Shown here piece by piece: positions 32,671-41,002 of a DNA stretch of 41,002 bases. Numbering within the stretch: position 1 is the first letter of the stretch; the number at the start of each line of letters is the position of its first letter. Made by a program: the position numbers and the translations under genes. Location of the stretch: the NCBI RefSeq assembly GCF_000308795.1, contig NZ_BAGK01000170.1:1-41002 (forward strand), in the 5' to 3' direction. The notes beneath the pieces were generated by a model that ran no database searches, was not told the origin of the DNA, and saw only the letters and a list, made by a program, of their open reading frames with translations. Source of the stretch: Nocardia thailandica NBRC 100428 (GTDB lineage: Bacteria > Actinomycetota > Actinomycetes > Mycobacteriales > Mycobacteriaceae).

Positions 32671-32904
32671 ATGAAGCGTTCCACAATGTTTCTGACCATC
32701 GGAGCGATGATTTTCGGCGGCGCCGCCACCATCGACGCGCTCGACCGCGCCCATCCCGCGGACCCGGCCGGACCCACCACGGGCTACGAGATCCAGCACG
32801 AGGCCGCCACCGAGCACGCCACCGACACCTCCCTCGCCGTCGTGCGCGGCCTGCTCGCCCCCGTCGACATCGCCTCCTTCGCGGCCGCGGCCGCCGCCCG
32901 CTGA
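32671..32904 (+). CDS. Small exported protein of unknown function
   Basis: 77 residues. MKRSTMFLTIGAMIFGGAATIDAL is a probable signal peptide or membrane anchor. The remainder (HEAATEHATDTSLAVVRGLLAPVDIASFAAAAAAR) is Ala-rich and helical. GAGGGAG lies 8-9 nt before the ATG, and GC-rich wobble use fits a real gene. Convergent with the penicillin-binding gene with only 4 bp between. No family recognised. Confidence 0.6.
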   Translation: MKRSTMFLTIGAMIFGGAATIDALDRAHPADPAGPTTGYEIQHEAATEHATDTSLAVVRGLLAPVDIASFAAAAAAR

Positions 32905-32908
32905 CGAC

Positions 32909-34696
32909 TCAGTAGCCGGGCGGCAGCGCCGCGAACATGTCCCGGGTGACCGCCACCGCGTTGTCGGAGCTGCCGCCCTTGACCAGCAGGGTCGCGAAGG
33001 CGATGTCGCCCCGGTAGCCGACGAACCACGAGTGCGACCCGCCCTCGACCTCGGCCTCGCCGGTCTTGCCGTACACCTCGCCCTGGTCCCGGATCCGTTC
33101 GGCGGTACCGCCGGTCACCACCAGGCGCATCATCGCGCGCAGGCCGTCCACCACGGCGGGATCGATCGGCGGACGCTCCCCCTTCACCACGGTCGGCCGC
33201 CCCTCGATGAGATAGGGCACCGGCGAGGAGCCGTGCGCGACCGTCGCCGCCATCACCGCCATGGCGAACGGGCTGGCCAGTACCCGCCCCTGGCCGATGC
33301 CGTCCTCGCTGCGCTGGACGAGGTCCTCGGCCGGCGGCACCGAGCCGCCGAAGGTCGGCAGACCGTCGACGGTGTAGTCCTGGCCGACGCCGAGGCGCGC
33401 GGCGGCCTCGGGCAGGGCGGTGCCGGACAGCCCGCTGGCCAGCTTGGCGAAGGTGGTGTTGCAGGAGCGCTCGTAGGCGTTGGCCATCGGGACGCTGCCG
33501 ATGGTGAACAGCTCGTAGTTGGGGATGGTGCGTTCCCCGATCGTGATCCGGCTCGGACACGGCAGCACCGTGTCGGGGGTGACCGTCCCGGCGGCCATGG
33601 CGGCCGAGGCGGTGACCGTCTTGAAGATCGAACCCGGCGGGTACTGGCCCATGGTCGCGACCGGACCGTCGCGATCGGCCGCCGCGTTCTGGGCGACGGC
33701 CAGGATCGCGCCCGTCGACGGGCGCAGCGCCACCAGCATGGTCTGCTCGGTGCGCAGGTCGACCGCGTGCTGGGCGGCGTTCTGCACGAATCGGTCGATG
33801 CTGAGGGAGAACGACGGCGCCGGCTGAGCCGGCACCTCGTGCAGCACGTCGGTGTCGGCGCCGTCGGCGTTGCGGGTCACCACCGACCAGCCCGCCTTGC
33901 CGTCGACCTCGGCGATCACCGACTTGCGCACCTGGCTCAGCAGGTCCGGCGCGAAGTGGCGATCGGTGGCGACCAGGTCCCACTCCTGGGTGACCGTCAC
34001 CCCCGGCAGGCCGATCAGCTCGCCCCCGACCTCGTTCCACTCCCCCTCGGTCAGCCGCACGACGGTGACGGGTCCCGAGGCGCGGCGGGCGGCGGCGAGC
34101 ACGGCCGGACCGGTGAGGGTCTTGTCGACGCGGACCAGGCTCGCGCCGAGCGCGTCGGCGGTCCGGGCCGGGTCCTGGGCGGCGCCCGCGTCGAAGATCA
34201 CCCGCGACACCTTGCCGGGGACCAGCACGTCACCGCCCGCGGACTCGTTGACCCGCGCGCGCGGCGCGGGCGCGGCCCGCAGCTCCATGGTCTGGGTGTC
34301 GCCGAGCTTGGGGTGCAGGTCCGAGGCGGTCCAACGGACCTGCCACGCCCCGCCGGTGCGGCCCATCTGCAGTTCGCCGCTGTAGGTCCACACGCGGTTC
34401 TTCGGCAGCGTCCACTCGTAGGTGTAGTCGACGGTGGCGGTGTCACCGCTGACCCGCGCGTCCCCGATCCGGACCGACAGCTTCTCCGCCTGCAGCTCCG
34501 CCCACGCCGAATCCAGTGCGGGCCGGGCCCGTTCGGGCTGGGTGGTCAGCGCGGCGGCCGCGGCCGTGTCGTGCGCGGCCAGGGCACGCGCGAACGCGTC
34601 GGCGGCGGGGACCGGCCCCTGGGCGCCGGACGAACAGGCGGTCGCCGCGACGGCGAGAACAGCGACCGCGAAACTGGTGAGCATCGGTGTCCTCAT
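32909..34696 (-). CDS. Penicillin-binding lipoprotein (class B, MecA-like N-domain)
   Basis: 595-residue transpeptidase, counterpart of M. tuberculosis Rv2864c. Lipoprotein signal with lipobox ATAC (Cys21). Residues about 30-140 form an NTF2-like MecA_N domain, followed by a dimerisation-type region and the transpeptidase domain. All active-site motifs are intact: S356-I-F-K359 (PPGSIFKT), S411-C-N413 and K544-T-G546 (YGKTGEAEVEGGSHSWFVGY). It acts outside the membrane in peptidoglycan cross-linking. MecA-like N-domains occur in class B PBPs, some with low beta-lactam affinity; that is not shown here. The ATG at 34696 is preferred over upstream starts because it begins the signal peptide. Confidence 0.93.
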   Translation of the reverse strand: MRTPMLTSFAVAVLAVAATACSSGAQGPVPAADAFARALAAHDTAAAAALTTQPERARPALDSAWAELQAEKLSVRIGDARVSGDTATVDYTYEWTLPKNRVWTYSGELQMGRTGGAWQVRWTASDLHPKLGDTQTMELRAAPAPRARVNESAGGDVLVPGKVSRVIFDAGAAQDPARTADALGASLVRVDKTLTGPAVLAAARRASGPVTVVRLTEGEWNEVGGELIGLPGVTVTQEWDLVATDRHFAPDLLSQVRKSVIAEVDGKAGWSVVTRNADGADTDVLHEVPAQPAPSFSLSIDRFVQNAAQHAVDLRTEQTMLVALRPSTGAILAVAQNAAADRDGPVATMGQYPPGSIFKTVTASAAMAAGTVTPDTVLPCPSRITIGERTIPNYELFTIGSVPMANAYERSCNTTFAKLASGLSGTALPEAAARLGVGQDYTVDGLPTFGGSVPPAEDLVQRSEDGIGQGRVLASPFAMAVMAATVAHGSSPVPYLIEGRPTVVKGERPPIDPAVVDGLRAMMRLVVTGGTAERIRDQGEVYGKTGEAEVEGGSHSWFVGYRGDIAFATLLVKGGSSDNAVAVTRDMFAALPPGY

Positions 34697-34777
34697 CGGT
34701 CCCGATGGTAGCCCCGGCCGCCGACGTGTCGCGGCGCCCAACACGCCGGGACGGCGCGAATTCCGCCCGGGGACGGC

Positions 34778-35641
34778 TCAATCCACCAGCACGGTGGCGA
34801 AGGTGGCGATCTGGCGGAAGCCGATGCGGTGATAGGCGCGGCGGGCGACGGAGTTGTAGTCGTTGACGTACAGGCTGGCCGTACGGCCGGTCGCCACAAC
34901 CGCATTGGCGACGGTGGCCGTGCCCGCCGTGCCCAGACCGTTGCCGCGGTGGTCGGGATGCACCCAGACGCCCTGGATCTGGCCGGTGCGCCGCGACAGG
35001 GCACCGATCTCGGACTTGTAGACCACCTCGCCGTCCTCGAAACGCGCCCAGGCGCGGCCGGATTCGATCAGGCTGCGGATCCGCCGCCGGTAGCCACGCC
35101 CGCCGTCGCCCGCCCGCGGGTCGATGCCGACCTCCTCGATGAACATGGCGATAGCGGCCGAGAGGTAGCGATCGATCTCGTCGAGCCGGACCCGGCGCAC
35201 GGCGCCGTCGGAGGCGGTCACGGCGGGCCGGTCGAGGGCGAGCAGCGGCTGGTCGGCGCGCAGGTCGCGCGGGGTGCCCCAGGCGGGGGCGAGCATCTCC
35301 CACAGCGGCAGCGCCAGCTCCCGGCGGCCGACGACCGAGGAGCACACGCGCGGCCAGCGGCGGGCCCGGTCGGCGAAGGCGCGCAGGTCGTCCAGGTCAC
35401 CGTGCAAGGGGACCAGGTTCGCGCCGGAGAAACAGAGGGAGTCGGCGGGGGCGCCGCGGCTCCAGAGTTCGCCGAGCCCGACCCGGGCGTCGAGACCGAA
35501 CTCCTGGACCCGGGCCGCGATCATGCACGAGGCCACCGGATCGGTATCCAGCGCTTTCAGGACCTGAGCCAACTCGCGCACCGGCACGGGGCGCGCGGGG
35601 CCGGTCTTGGACCGTCGCGTCGGCTCCAGCAGACTCCGCAC
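34778..35641 (-). CDS. DUF4081 GNAT acetyltransferase
   Basis: 287-residue protein, counterpart of Rv2867c. The N-terminal half (DUF4081) has LDTDPVASCMIAARVQEFGLD and LCFSGANLVPLHGD; the C-terminal GNAT domain has MFIEEVGIDPRA, TGQIQGVWVHPDHRGNGLGTAGTATVA with the acetyl-CoA loop, and LYVNDYNSVARRAYHRIGF. Substrate unknown. GTG 35641 is used; GGAGG lies only one base before it, so translation may be unusual or leaderless. It is next to ispG, as in mycobacteria. Confidence 0.88.
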   Translation of the reverse strand: MRSLLEPTRRSKTGPARPVPVRELAQVLKALDTDPVASCMIAARVQEFGLDARVGLGELWSRGAPADSLCFSGANLVPLHGDLDDLRAFADRARRWPRVCSSVVGRRELALPLWEMLAPAWGTPRDLRADQPLLALDRPAVTASDGAVRRVRLDEIDRYLSAAIAMFIEEVGIDPRAGDGGRGYRRRIRSLIESGRAWARFEDGEVVYKSEIGALSRRTGQIQGVWVHPDHRGNGLGTAGTATVANAVVATGRTASLYVNDYNSVARRAYHRIGFRQIATFATVLVD

Positions 35642-35706
35642 GCCTCCAGCCTGCCACGAAACCCCGCCGGGTGGTACGAGTCGGCGAAAACGTGACCGGG
35701 ACCCGG

Positions 35707-36864
35707 TCAGCCGACGGTGACGACCGGCGCTCCGCCGCCGCTCTGCTCGCCCATCTCCTCGGCGATGCGCAGCGCCTCCTCGATGAGGGTCTCCACGATC
35801 CGCGCCTCCGGCACGGTCTTGACGACCTCGCCCTTGACGAAGATCTGGCCCTTGCCGTTGCCGGACGCGACGCCGAGGTCGGCCTCGCGGGCCTCGCCCG
35901 GCCCGTTGACGACGCAGCCCATGACCGCGACGCGCAGCGGCACCTCGAGGCCCTCCAGCCCGGCGCTCACCTCGTTGGCCAAGGTGTACACGTCGACCTG
36001 GGCGCGGCCGCACGACGGGCAGGACACGATCTCGAGCTTGCGCGGCCGCAGGTTCAGCGACTGCAGGATCTGGCCGCCGACCTTCACCTCCTCGGCGGGC
36101 GGCGCCGAGAGCGAGACGCGGATGGTGTCGCCGATGCCCTCGCTCAGCAGCGCGCCGAAGGCGACCGCCGACTTGATCGTGCCCTGGAAGGCGGGGCCCG
36201 CCTCGGTCACGCCGAGGTGCAGCGGGTAGTCGCACTGCGCGGCGAGCTGGCGGTAGGCCTCGACCATGACCACCGGGTCGTTGTGCTTGACCGAGATCTT
36301 GATGTCGCCGAAGCCGTGCTCCTCGAACAGCCCGGCCTCCCACAGCGCCGACTCCACCAGCGCCTCGGGGGTGGCCTTGCCGTACTTCTCCATCATCCGC
36401 TTGTCCAGCGAACCGGCGTTGACGCCGATGCGGATGGGGATGCCCGCGTCGCCGGCCGCCTTGGCGACCTCTTTGACGCGCCCGTCGAACTCCTTGATGT
36501 TGCCGGGGTTCACCCGCACCGCGGCGCAGCCCGCGTCGATCGCGGCGAAGATGTAGCGCGGCTGGAAGTGGATGTCGGCGATGACCGGGATCTGCGACTT
36601 GCGCGCGATGGTGGCCAGCGCGTCCGCGTCCTCCTGGCGCGGACAGGCCACCCGCACGATGTCGCAGCCCGAGGCGGTGAGCTCGGCGATCTGCTGCAGG
36701 GTGGCGTTGACGTCGTGGGTCCTGGTGGTGGTCATCGACTGCACCGACACCGGGTGGTCGCTGCCGACGCCGACCGAGCCGACCATCAGCTGCCGGGTCT
36801 TGCGCCGCGGTGCGAGGACAGCGGCGGGGGCGGCGGGCATCCCCAATCCGATTGTGCTGGTCAC
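35707..36864 (-). CDS. ispG: 4-hydroxy-3-methylbut-2-enyl diphosphate synthase (IspG/GcpE)
   Basis: [4Fe-4S] enzyme of the MEP pathway that converts MEcPP to HMBPP. 385 residues from GTG 36864 ([13 protein letters not shown]). TIM-barrel motifs [45 protein letters not shown], then cluster ligands Cys282 and Cys285 (SCPSCGR) and Cys317 ([11 protein letters not shown]), with Glu324 of the catalytic site. The frame remains open to 36948, but the extra 28 residues do not resemble IspG. It lies downstream of dxr and rip1 on the same strand, so two MEP enzymes are close together. Confidence 0.96.
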   Translation of the reverse strand: MTSTIGLGMPAAPAAVLAPRRKTRQLMVGSVGVGSDHPVSVQSMTTTRTHDVNATLQQIAELTASGCDIVRVACPRQEDADALATIARKSQIPVIADIHFQPRYIFAAIDAGCAAVRVNPGNIKEFDGRVKEVAKAAGDAGIPIRIGVNAGSLDKRMMEKYGKATPEALVESALWEAGLFEEHGFGDIKISVKHNDPVVMVEAYRQLAAQCDYPLHLGVTEAGPAFQGTIKSAVAFGALLSEGIGDTIRVSLSAPPAEEVKVGGQILQSLNLRPRKLEIVSCPSCGRAQVDVYTLANEVSAGLEGLEVPLRVAVMGCVVNGPGEAREADLGVASGNGKGQIFVKGEVVKTVPEARIVETLIEEALRIAEEMGEQSGGGAPVVTVG

Positions 36865-37021
36865 TGTCGGCTGCCTACTTTCTGCGCGAATGATCGATCG
36901 ACCTGGCCGTTCGTCTTCCGAGCTTAGTCGCGCCGCGCCGGCGCGCACCCTGTGAGGACGGCTACTCGGGCGTAACCGGCACCGCCGCGACCCGAGCCTG
37001 GCACGCGATCGCGGACGACGG

Positions 37022-38218
37022 TCAGGGCAGGCGGATCGGGTTGACGATGTCGGCGGCCAGGGTGAGCAGCATGTAGGCGCCGCCGATGACCACGACCACG
37101 TAGGTGACCGGCAGCAGCTTGAGGTAGTCGACCGGCCCGGCGGGCAGCTTGCCGCGCCAGCCGCGCACCGTGTCGCGCACCTTCTCGTAGAGCACGACCG
37201 CGATGTGACCGCCGTCCAGCGGCAGCAGCGGCAGCAGGTTGAAGGCGCCGAGGAAGAAGTTCAGGCTGGCCAGCACCATGATGAACACGCCCCACAGGCC
37301 GCGCTCGGCGGTCTCGCCGCCGATGCGGCTCGCGCCGTAGACGCTGACCGGCGTCTCCGGGTCGCGCTCGCCGCCGGTGACCGCGGTCCACAGCGCCGAC
37401 ACCTTCTGCGGCATCTGCGCCAGCGACTTCACCGTCTGGACGAACATCTCCCCGGTGAACGACGCCGCGGCGGGCACCGCGGCGATCGGGCCGTACTTCT
37501 CCGGCGGGTAGAAGTCGGGGCCGACACCGACCGCGCCGACCTCCTTGCTTGTGCCGTCCTTGGCGTAGCGCACGACCCGCTCCGGGGTCACCGACACGGT
37601 GGTCGTCGTGCCGTCGCGTCGGACGGTGTAGGTGAACGGGCCGGTCTGCTTCTGGGTCTCGGCCTGGAACTGCTCCCAGGTGGTGACCGGCACGCCGGCG
37701 ACGGCGGTCACGATGTCGCCGCGCCGGAGCCCGGCCCGCTGGGCGGGGCCGTCACCCGCGCAGTCGCGCAGGGTGCGGTCGGGGTTCTGCGCCGCGACGC
37801 AGCTCATGGTGCCCAGCTGGGTGGCGGGCGGCTGGTCGAGGTGCGGCAGGCCCCAGCCGATCGCCAGCACCACCAGCAGCACGAAGCCGAGCGCGAAGTT
37901 CATCAGGATGCCGCCGAACATGACAAGCAGCCGCTTCCACGTGGCCTGCCGGTACATGGCGCGGTCGACGTCCTCGGGGTCGATCTCGTCGAGCGCGGTC
38001 ATACCCGCGATGTCGCAGAAGCCGCCCAGCGGCAGCGCCTTGAGACCGTATTCGGTCTCGCCGCGGCGGAACGAGAAGACCTTGGGGCCGAACCCGATGA
38101 AGTACCGCCGCACTTTCATCCCGGTGGCCTGCGCGGCCCACATGTGCCCACACTCGTGCAACGCGACCGAAATCGTGATGCCCAGTGCGAACAGCACAAA
38201 GCCCAACGCGTAAACCAT
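37022..38218 (-). CDS. rip1: Site-2 intramembrane metalloprotease Rip1 (RseP-like)
   Basis: 398-residue membrane zinc protease; in mycobacteria Rip1 cleaves anti-sigma factors. Zinc-binding HECGH at 21-25 in the first membrane segment, second motif [13 protein letters not shown] with Asp335. A PDZ domain spans about 130-220 ([27 protein letters not shown]). Four membrane segments are visible. ATG 38218 is preceded by AAAGGGA. A much longer open frame extends upstream through dxr, but it is a shadow. It follows dxr by 29 bp and precedes ispG, as in Rv2870c-Rv2869c-Rv2868c. Confidence 0.95.
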   Translation of the reverse strand: MVYALGFVLFALGITISVALHECGHMWAAQATGMKVRRYFIGFGPKVFSFRRGETEYGLKALPLGGFCDIAGMTALDEIDPEDVDRAMYRQATWKRLLVMFGGILMNFALGFVLLVVLAIGWGLPHLDQPPATQLGTMSCVAAQNPDRTLRDCAGDGPAQRAGLRRGDIVTAVAGVPVTTWEQFQAETQKQTGPFTYTVRRDGTTTTVSVTPERVVRYAKDGTSKEVGAVGVGPDFYPPEKYGPIAAVPAAASFTGEMFVQTVKSLAQMPQKVSALWTAVTGGERDPETPVSVYGASRIGGETAERGLWGVFIMVLASLNFFLGAFNLLPLLPLDGGHIAVVLYEKVRDTVRGWRGKLPAGPVDYLKLLPVTYVVVVIGGAYMLLTLAADIVNPIRLP

Positions 38219-38247
38219 GTGTTCCCTTTGCTCGTCGGCGGCAGCGG

Positions 38248-39429
38248 TCAGCTCGCGATGATCTCGGTGGCGTGGTGCCGGGCCCAGCTGTCGGCCGCGA
38301 GGACATCGTCCAGGGTATCGGGCTCGGCGTGCCAGCGGTCGGCGGCTTCGACCACACGGCCCACGGTGCGCACGATATCGGGGAATCGGAGGGCGCCGTC
38401 GAGGAACGCCTGGACCGCCACCTCGTTGGCCGCGTTGTAGACCGCGGTCACGCTGCCGCCCGCCTCGCCCGCCTGCCTGGCCAGCCGGACGGCGGGGAAG
38501 ACCTCGTCGTCGACCGGCTCGAAGGTCCAGGTCTGCGCGGTGGTGAAATCGCAGGCCGCGGCCGCGCCGGGCACCCGGTCCGGCCAGGCCAGGGCCAGCG
38601 CGATCGGCAACCGCATGTCCGGCGGGCTGGCCTGGGCCAGGGTCGAACCGTCGGTGAAGGTCACCATGGAATGCACGATCGACTGCGGGTGCACGGTGAC
38701 ATCGATGCGGTCGTAGGGGATGCCGAACAGCAGGTGGGTCTCGATGAGTTCCAGGCCCTTGTTCACCAGCGAGGCCGAGTTGAGGGTGTTCATCGGGCCC
38801 ATGGACCAGGTCGGATGCGCCTTCGCCTCGCGCGGGTTCACCGACTCCAGCATCTCGGTGGTCCACCCACGGAACGGGCCACCCGAGGCGGTCAGCACCA
38901 GCCGGTCGACCTCCTCGGCCCGGCCGCCGCGCAGGCACTGGGCCAGGGCGGAGTGCTCGGAGTCCACCGGGACGATCTGTCCCGGCGCGGCGGCGCGCGT
39001 CACCAGCGACCCGCCCGCGACGAGGGACTCCTTGTTCGCCAGCGCCAGCCGGGTGCCGGACTCGAGGGTGGCCAGGGTCGGTTCCAGTCCCAGCGAACCG
39101 ACCAGGGCGTTGAGGACGACGTCGGCCTCGGTGCGGCGCACGAGTTCGGTGACGGCCGCGGCGCCCGCCAGCTCGACCCCGAGCGCGGCCGCGGCGGCCG
39201 GGTCGGCCACGGCGACGTTGCGGGTGCCGGTGGCCTCGATCTGGGCGGCGAGCAGCGCGGTGTTGCCGCCCCGGGCGGCCAGACCGACGATCTCGAAGCG
39301 GTCCGGGTCGGCCGCGACGACCTCGAGGGCCTGCGTTCCGATCGATCCGGTACTGCCGAGGAGCAGCACCTTCACCTTCTCGCCCGGGCCTGCCGGGAGA
39401 GGTTCACGCGACGATGCGGGATGGGACAC
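38248..39429 (-). CDS. dxr: 1-deoxy-D-xylulose 5-phosphate reductoisomerase
   Basis: NADPH-dependent enzyme that makes MEP from DXP, the committed step of the pathway and the target of fosmidomycin. 393 residues from GTG 39429 ([10 protein letters not shown]). NADPH motif [12 protein letters not shown] (23-34), then [11 protein letters not shown], the acidic metal-site [25 protein letters not shown] and [23 protein letters not shown]. First gene of the dxr-rip1-ispG run. The frame extends to 39492, but the added residues are not Dxr-like. Divergent from the DUF2631 gene. Confidence 0.96.
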   Translation of the reverse strand: MSHPASSREPLPAGPGEKVKVLLLGSTGSIGTQALEVVAADPDRFEIVGLAARGGNTALLAAQIEATGTRNVAVADPAAAAALGVELAGAAAVTELVRRTEADVVLNALVGSLGLEPTLATLESGTRLALANKESLVAGGSLVTRAAAPGQIVPVDSEHSALAQCLRGGRAEEVDRLVLTASGGPFRGWTTEMLESVNPREAKAHPTWSMGPMNTLNSASLVNKGLELIETHLLFGIPYDRIDVTVHPQSIVHSMVTFTDGSTLAQASPPDMRLPIALALAWPDRVPGAAAACDFTTAQTWTFEPVDDEVFPAVRLARQAGEAGGSVTAVYNAANEVAVQAFLDGALRFPDIVRTVGRVVEAADRWHAEPDTLDDVLAADSWARHHATEIIAS

Positions 39430-39522
39430 GGGCCCATTGTGGCAGGGCTGCTGGCTACGACGCACAGTCGTATGCCACGATAGGCGCAGCAATTACCGCA
39501 AGCACGAGCCTAAGGAGCGATC

Positions 39523-39786
39523 GTGGCCGCCACGGAACTCGCACCCGCCACCAGCGCCGTCGTCACCAAAGTCGACCCGGCCGAGGTGCCCTCCGCCGCG
39601 TTCGGCTGGAGCGGTGAGTCGCCGAAGACGTTCAAGATCGCCGGCTGGGTCACCGTGGTCGCGCTGCTCGCCATGCTGTTCGGTAACCACCACGGCCACG
39701 TCGAGGACATCTTCCTGGTCGGTACCGCGGGCCTCATCGCGCTGATCCTGGTCCTGGACACCGTCACCAAGCGGATCCCCCGCTAG
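39523..39786 (+). CDS. DUF2631 small membrane protein
   Basis: 87 residues with two hydrophobic segments (about 40-54 and 62-78), separated by the polar GNHHGHVEDIF. The N-terminal part VPSAAFGWSGESPKTFKIAGW is typical of DUF2631, present in mycobacteria as Rv2876. Function unknown. GTG 39523 is preceded by AAGGAG (39512-39517). The His-rich loop HHGH might bind metal, but this is only suggestive. Confidence 0.85.
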   Translation: MAATELAPATSAVVTKVDPAEVPSAAFGWSGESPKTFKIAGWVTVVALLAMLFGNHHGHVEDIFLVGTAGLIALILVLDTVTKRIPR

Positions 39787-39795
39787 CCCGGTCCC

Positions 39796-39831
39796 CGACG
39801 CCTGCGGCCCTCTCCGGGTCCGCGGGCGTCG
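39796..39831. terminator. Bidirectional hairpin between DUF2631 and lysR genes
   Basis: CGACGCCTGCGG (39796-39807) pairs with CCGCGGGCGTCG (39820-39831) over 12 bp with one G-U pair. It lies between convergent genes. Confidence 0.55.
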
Positions 39832-39847
39832 TCGTGTCCGGGGCCGG

Positions 39848-40831
39848 TCAGCGCCTGCCGCGACCGCCCGATCGTCCTCTCGGCTGCTTGCCGCGCTGCG
39901 GCGCGGCCTTCTTCGTCGCCGTGCGCCCGCCGCCCTTCTTCCCGCCGGCCTTGGCGCGCGGTGCCGTGGCCCGGTCGGCGGCCCGGTCCGCGCTGCCGCG
40001 CGAGCTGTTGGCCGAACGGCCGCGCACGATGCCGACGAACTCCTCGACCAGTTCCGGGTCGGCCGTGCCCCCGGTGGCCCAGGCCAGCGCGATCTCGGTG
40101 TCGGGAACGCCGATCCTGGTGCGATACACCAGGTCCCGCCGGTGGTGCAGCCGGGCGATCGACATCGGGACGACCACCGCCCCGCCGATCGCGGCGACCA
40201 GGGCCAGCGTGTCGGCCGCCCGGTCGAGATCGCCGGTGGGCTGGACGATCTCGCCGTCGAGATCGGCGTCGGTGACCTCGGTCAGCAGCGACAGCTCGTC
40301 CTCCTTGCGCACCACCGCGACCGGCGTCTCCCGGTACAGCGAGATCGCGTGCAGGCCCTCGCGGTCGATCGGCAGGCGCACGAAGCAGACGTCGACCCGG
40401 CCCTCGCGCAGCGCGCTCTCCTGCTCGGCCTGGGAGACCCCGACGACCTCGAGCGGGTGCCCGGGCAGACGCTCGGCCCAGATGCGCGACCACTTGGCGA
40501 CGGTGACCCCCGGGACGAAACCGACCCGCAGGCTCGCGGGCGCCTCGGGCACCACCTCCTGCGCGGCCCTGGCCTCGGCGGCCAGCCGGGCCCGGGCGTA
40601 GTCGAGCAGCGCGCTCCCGTCGTCGGTGAGCCGGGTCGGGGACGCGCCGGGCACGAAAACCCTGGTGCCGAGCTCGTTCTCGAGGTCGATGACGGTGCGG
40701 CTCAGGCTCTGCCGGGCGATGTGCAGGGCCTTGGCGGCGCGGGCGAAGTGCAACTCCTCCCCGACGGCGACGAAGCGGCGCAGCACGGCGCTGTCGACGG
40801 TGTCGGCGGCGGTGGGATCGAAGTCGCTCAT
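39848..40831 (-). CDS. LysR-family regulator with basic C-terminal tail
   Basis: 327 residues. Winged HTH at about 18-75 (LRRFVAVGEELHFARAAKALHIARQSLSRTVIDLENELGTRVFVPG), substrate-binding domain from about 93 (LRVGFVPGVTVAKWSRIWAERLPGHPLEVV, GRVDVCFVRLPIDREGLHAISLYRETPVAVV). The last 58 or so residues are a low-complexity basic tail rich in Lys, Arg and Gly (KAGGKKGGGRTATKKAA and on), like the tails of actinobacterial nucleoid proteins. That tail is unusual for LysR proteins, which normally end with the binding domain. ATG 40831 is preceded by TATCCT with 7 nt between, suggesting a leaderless transcript. Confidence 0.9.
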   Translation of the reverse strand: MSDFDPTAADTVDSAVLRRFVAVGEELHFARAAKALHIARQSLSRTVIDLENELGTRVFVPGASPTRLTDDGSALLDYARARLAAEARAAQEVVPEAPASLRVGFVPGVTVAKWSRIWAERLPGHPLEVVGVSQAEQESALREGRVDVCFVRLPIDREGLHAISLYRETPVAVVRKEDELSLLTEVTDADLDGEIVQPTGDLDRAADTLALVAAIGGAVVVPMSIARLHHRRDLVYRTRIGVPDTEIALAWATGGTADPELVEEFVGIVRGRSANSSRGSADRAADRATAPRAKAGGKKGGGRTATKKAAPQRGKQPRGRSGGRGRR

Positions 40832-40838
40832 TCGGTCC

Positions 40839-40844
40839 AGGATA
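40839..40844 (-). promoter_or_regulatory. -10 hexamer of a probable leaderless promoter (lysR)
   Basis: TATCCT on the minus strand, 7 nt from the ATG at 40831. It supports this start over the in-frame GTG at 40855. Confidence 0.4.
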
Positions 40845-40874
40845 GGCGGCCACACCGACGGGGCCGCGCGGGCG

Positions 40875-41002
40875 TCAGCCGAGATTGGCGAGGACCGCGA
40901 GCAGGACGAGCAGCGCCGCCAGGCCGAAGACGATCCCGAAGGCGACCAGCAGCGGCGTGGCGCCGCTGCCCGCGGGCCGGTGCGGCGGCCGGACCGGCCG
41001 CA
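40875..41002 (-). CDS. C-terminus of a small membrane protein, 5' end outside window
   Basis: The last 41 codons of a frame that enters from the right edge. A Pro/Arg-rich stretch (RPVRPPHRPAGSG) leads to one hydrophobic helix LLVAFGIVFGLAALLVLLAV and ends ANLG-stop. It reads as a plausible membrane anchor at the C-terminus. The family cannot be told from this fragment. Confidence 0.5.
   Translation of the reverse strand, partial: RPVRPPHRPAGSGATPLLVAFGIVFGLAALLVLLAVLANLG

Noticed and set aside
37022..38938. A 638-codon version of the Rip1 frame, and similar extended frames for the first permease (to 22203) and the phosphonatase-like gene (to 26208)
   Set aside because: The extensions overlap complete neighbouring genes in another frame and have low-complexity composition; internal starts with overlaps or ribosome-binding sites fit better.

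Overview
The window is high-GC actinobacterial DNA. The conserved genes match the order of the Mycobacterium tuberculosis Rv2850c-Rv2870c neighbourhood: magnesium chelatase, GNAT, mqo, alpha/beta hydrolase, map, penicillin-binding lipoprotein, DUF4081 GNAT, ispG, rip1 and dxr. Several accessory families (DUF3558 lipoproteins, PPE/EspG-like proteins, an XRE-DUF5753 regulator) point to a mycolate-containing genus. Nocardia is the best guess; this rests on gene content and remembered synteny, not on a search.

Layout. (1) 1-4536: conserved block with a magnesium chelatase subunit (cut by the window edge), an ElaA-like acetyltransferase, malate:quinone oxidoreductase and a divergent lipase-like hydrolase. 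(2) 4547-13636: accessory region with two small unknown proteins, an isolated ABC ATPase with substituted catalytic residues, four DUF3558 lipoproteins, three near-copies of a 130-residue helical protein carrying a YxxxD motif, one PPE-like protein with a long Asn/Thr/Gly/Pro tail, and an EspG-like chaperone. The last three lipoprotein/helical-protein pairs form a tandem array leading into ppe-espG, which looks like a type VII (ESX) secretion cargo locus without its membrane machinery. (3) 13713-16685: an unknown protein coupled to cobQ, then methionine aminopeptidase. (4) 16806-20209: LLM flavin oxidoreductase, MmyB-like regulator, SDR and a DUF4126-like membrane protein. (5) 20248-26896: a six-gene organophosphonate operon (FAD oxidoreductase, phosphonatase-like hydrolase, binding lipoprotein, ATPase, two permeases) with a divergent HutC/GntR regulator and two matching operators. 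(6) 26963-30323: two DUF4254-like genes, each preceded by a short overlapping leader ORF, flanking an XRE-DUF5753 regulator and a broken thioesterase. (7) 30487-32904: a TIGR03118-like lipoprotein, a nitrobindin and a tiny exported protein. (8) 32909-39786: return to the conserved block, with the penicillin-binding lipoprotein, GNAT, ispG, rip1, dxr and a DUF2631 protein. (9) 39848-41002: a LysR regulator with a very basic tail and the C-terminus of one more membrane protein.

How the genes fit together. ispG and dxr are two steps of the MEP isoprenoid pathway, with the site-2 protease gene rip1 between them. The phosphonate genes form one import-and-degradation unit under a local repressor. 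In the ESX-like array the lipoproteins, YxxxD proteins, PPE-like protein and EspG are probably co-expressed. The array is the most unusual part: its promoter/leader segments and the C-terminal coding ends are nearly identical between copies, while the lipoprotein bodies between them have diverged. Several genes have a TANNNT hexamer only 6-8 nt before the start codon, which suggests leaderless transcripts.
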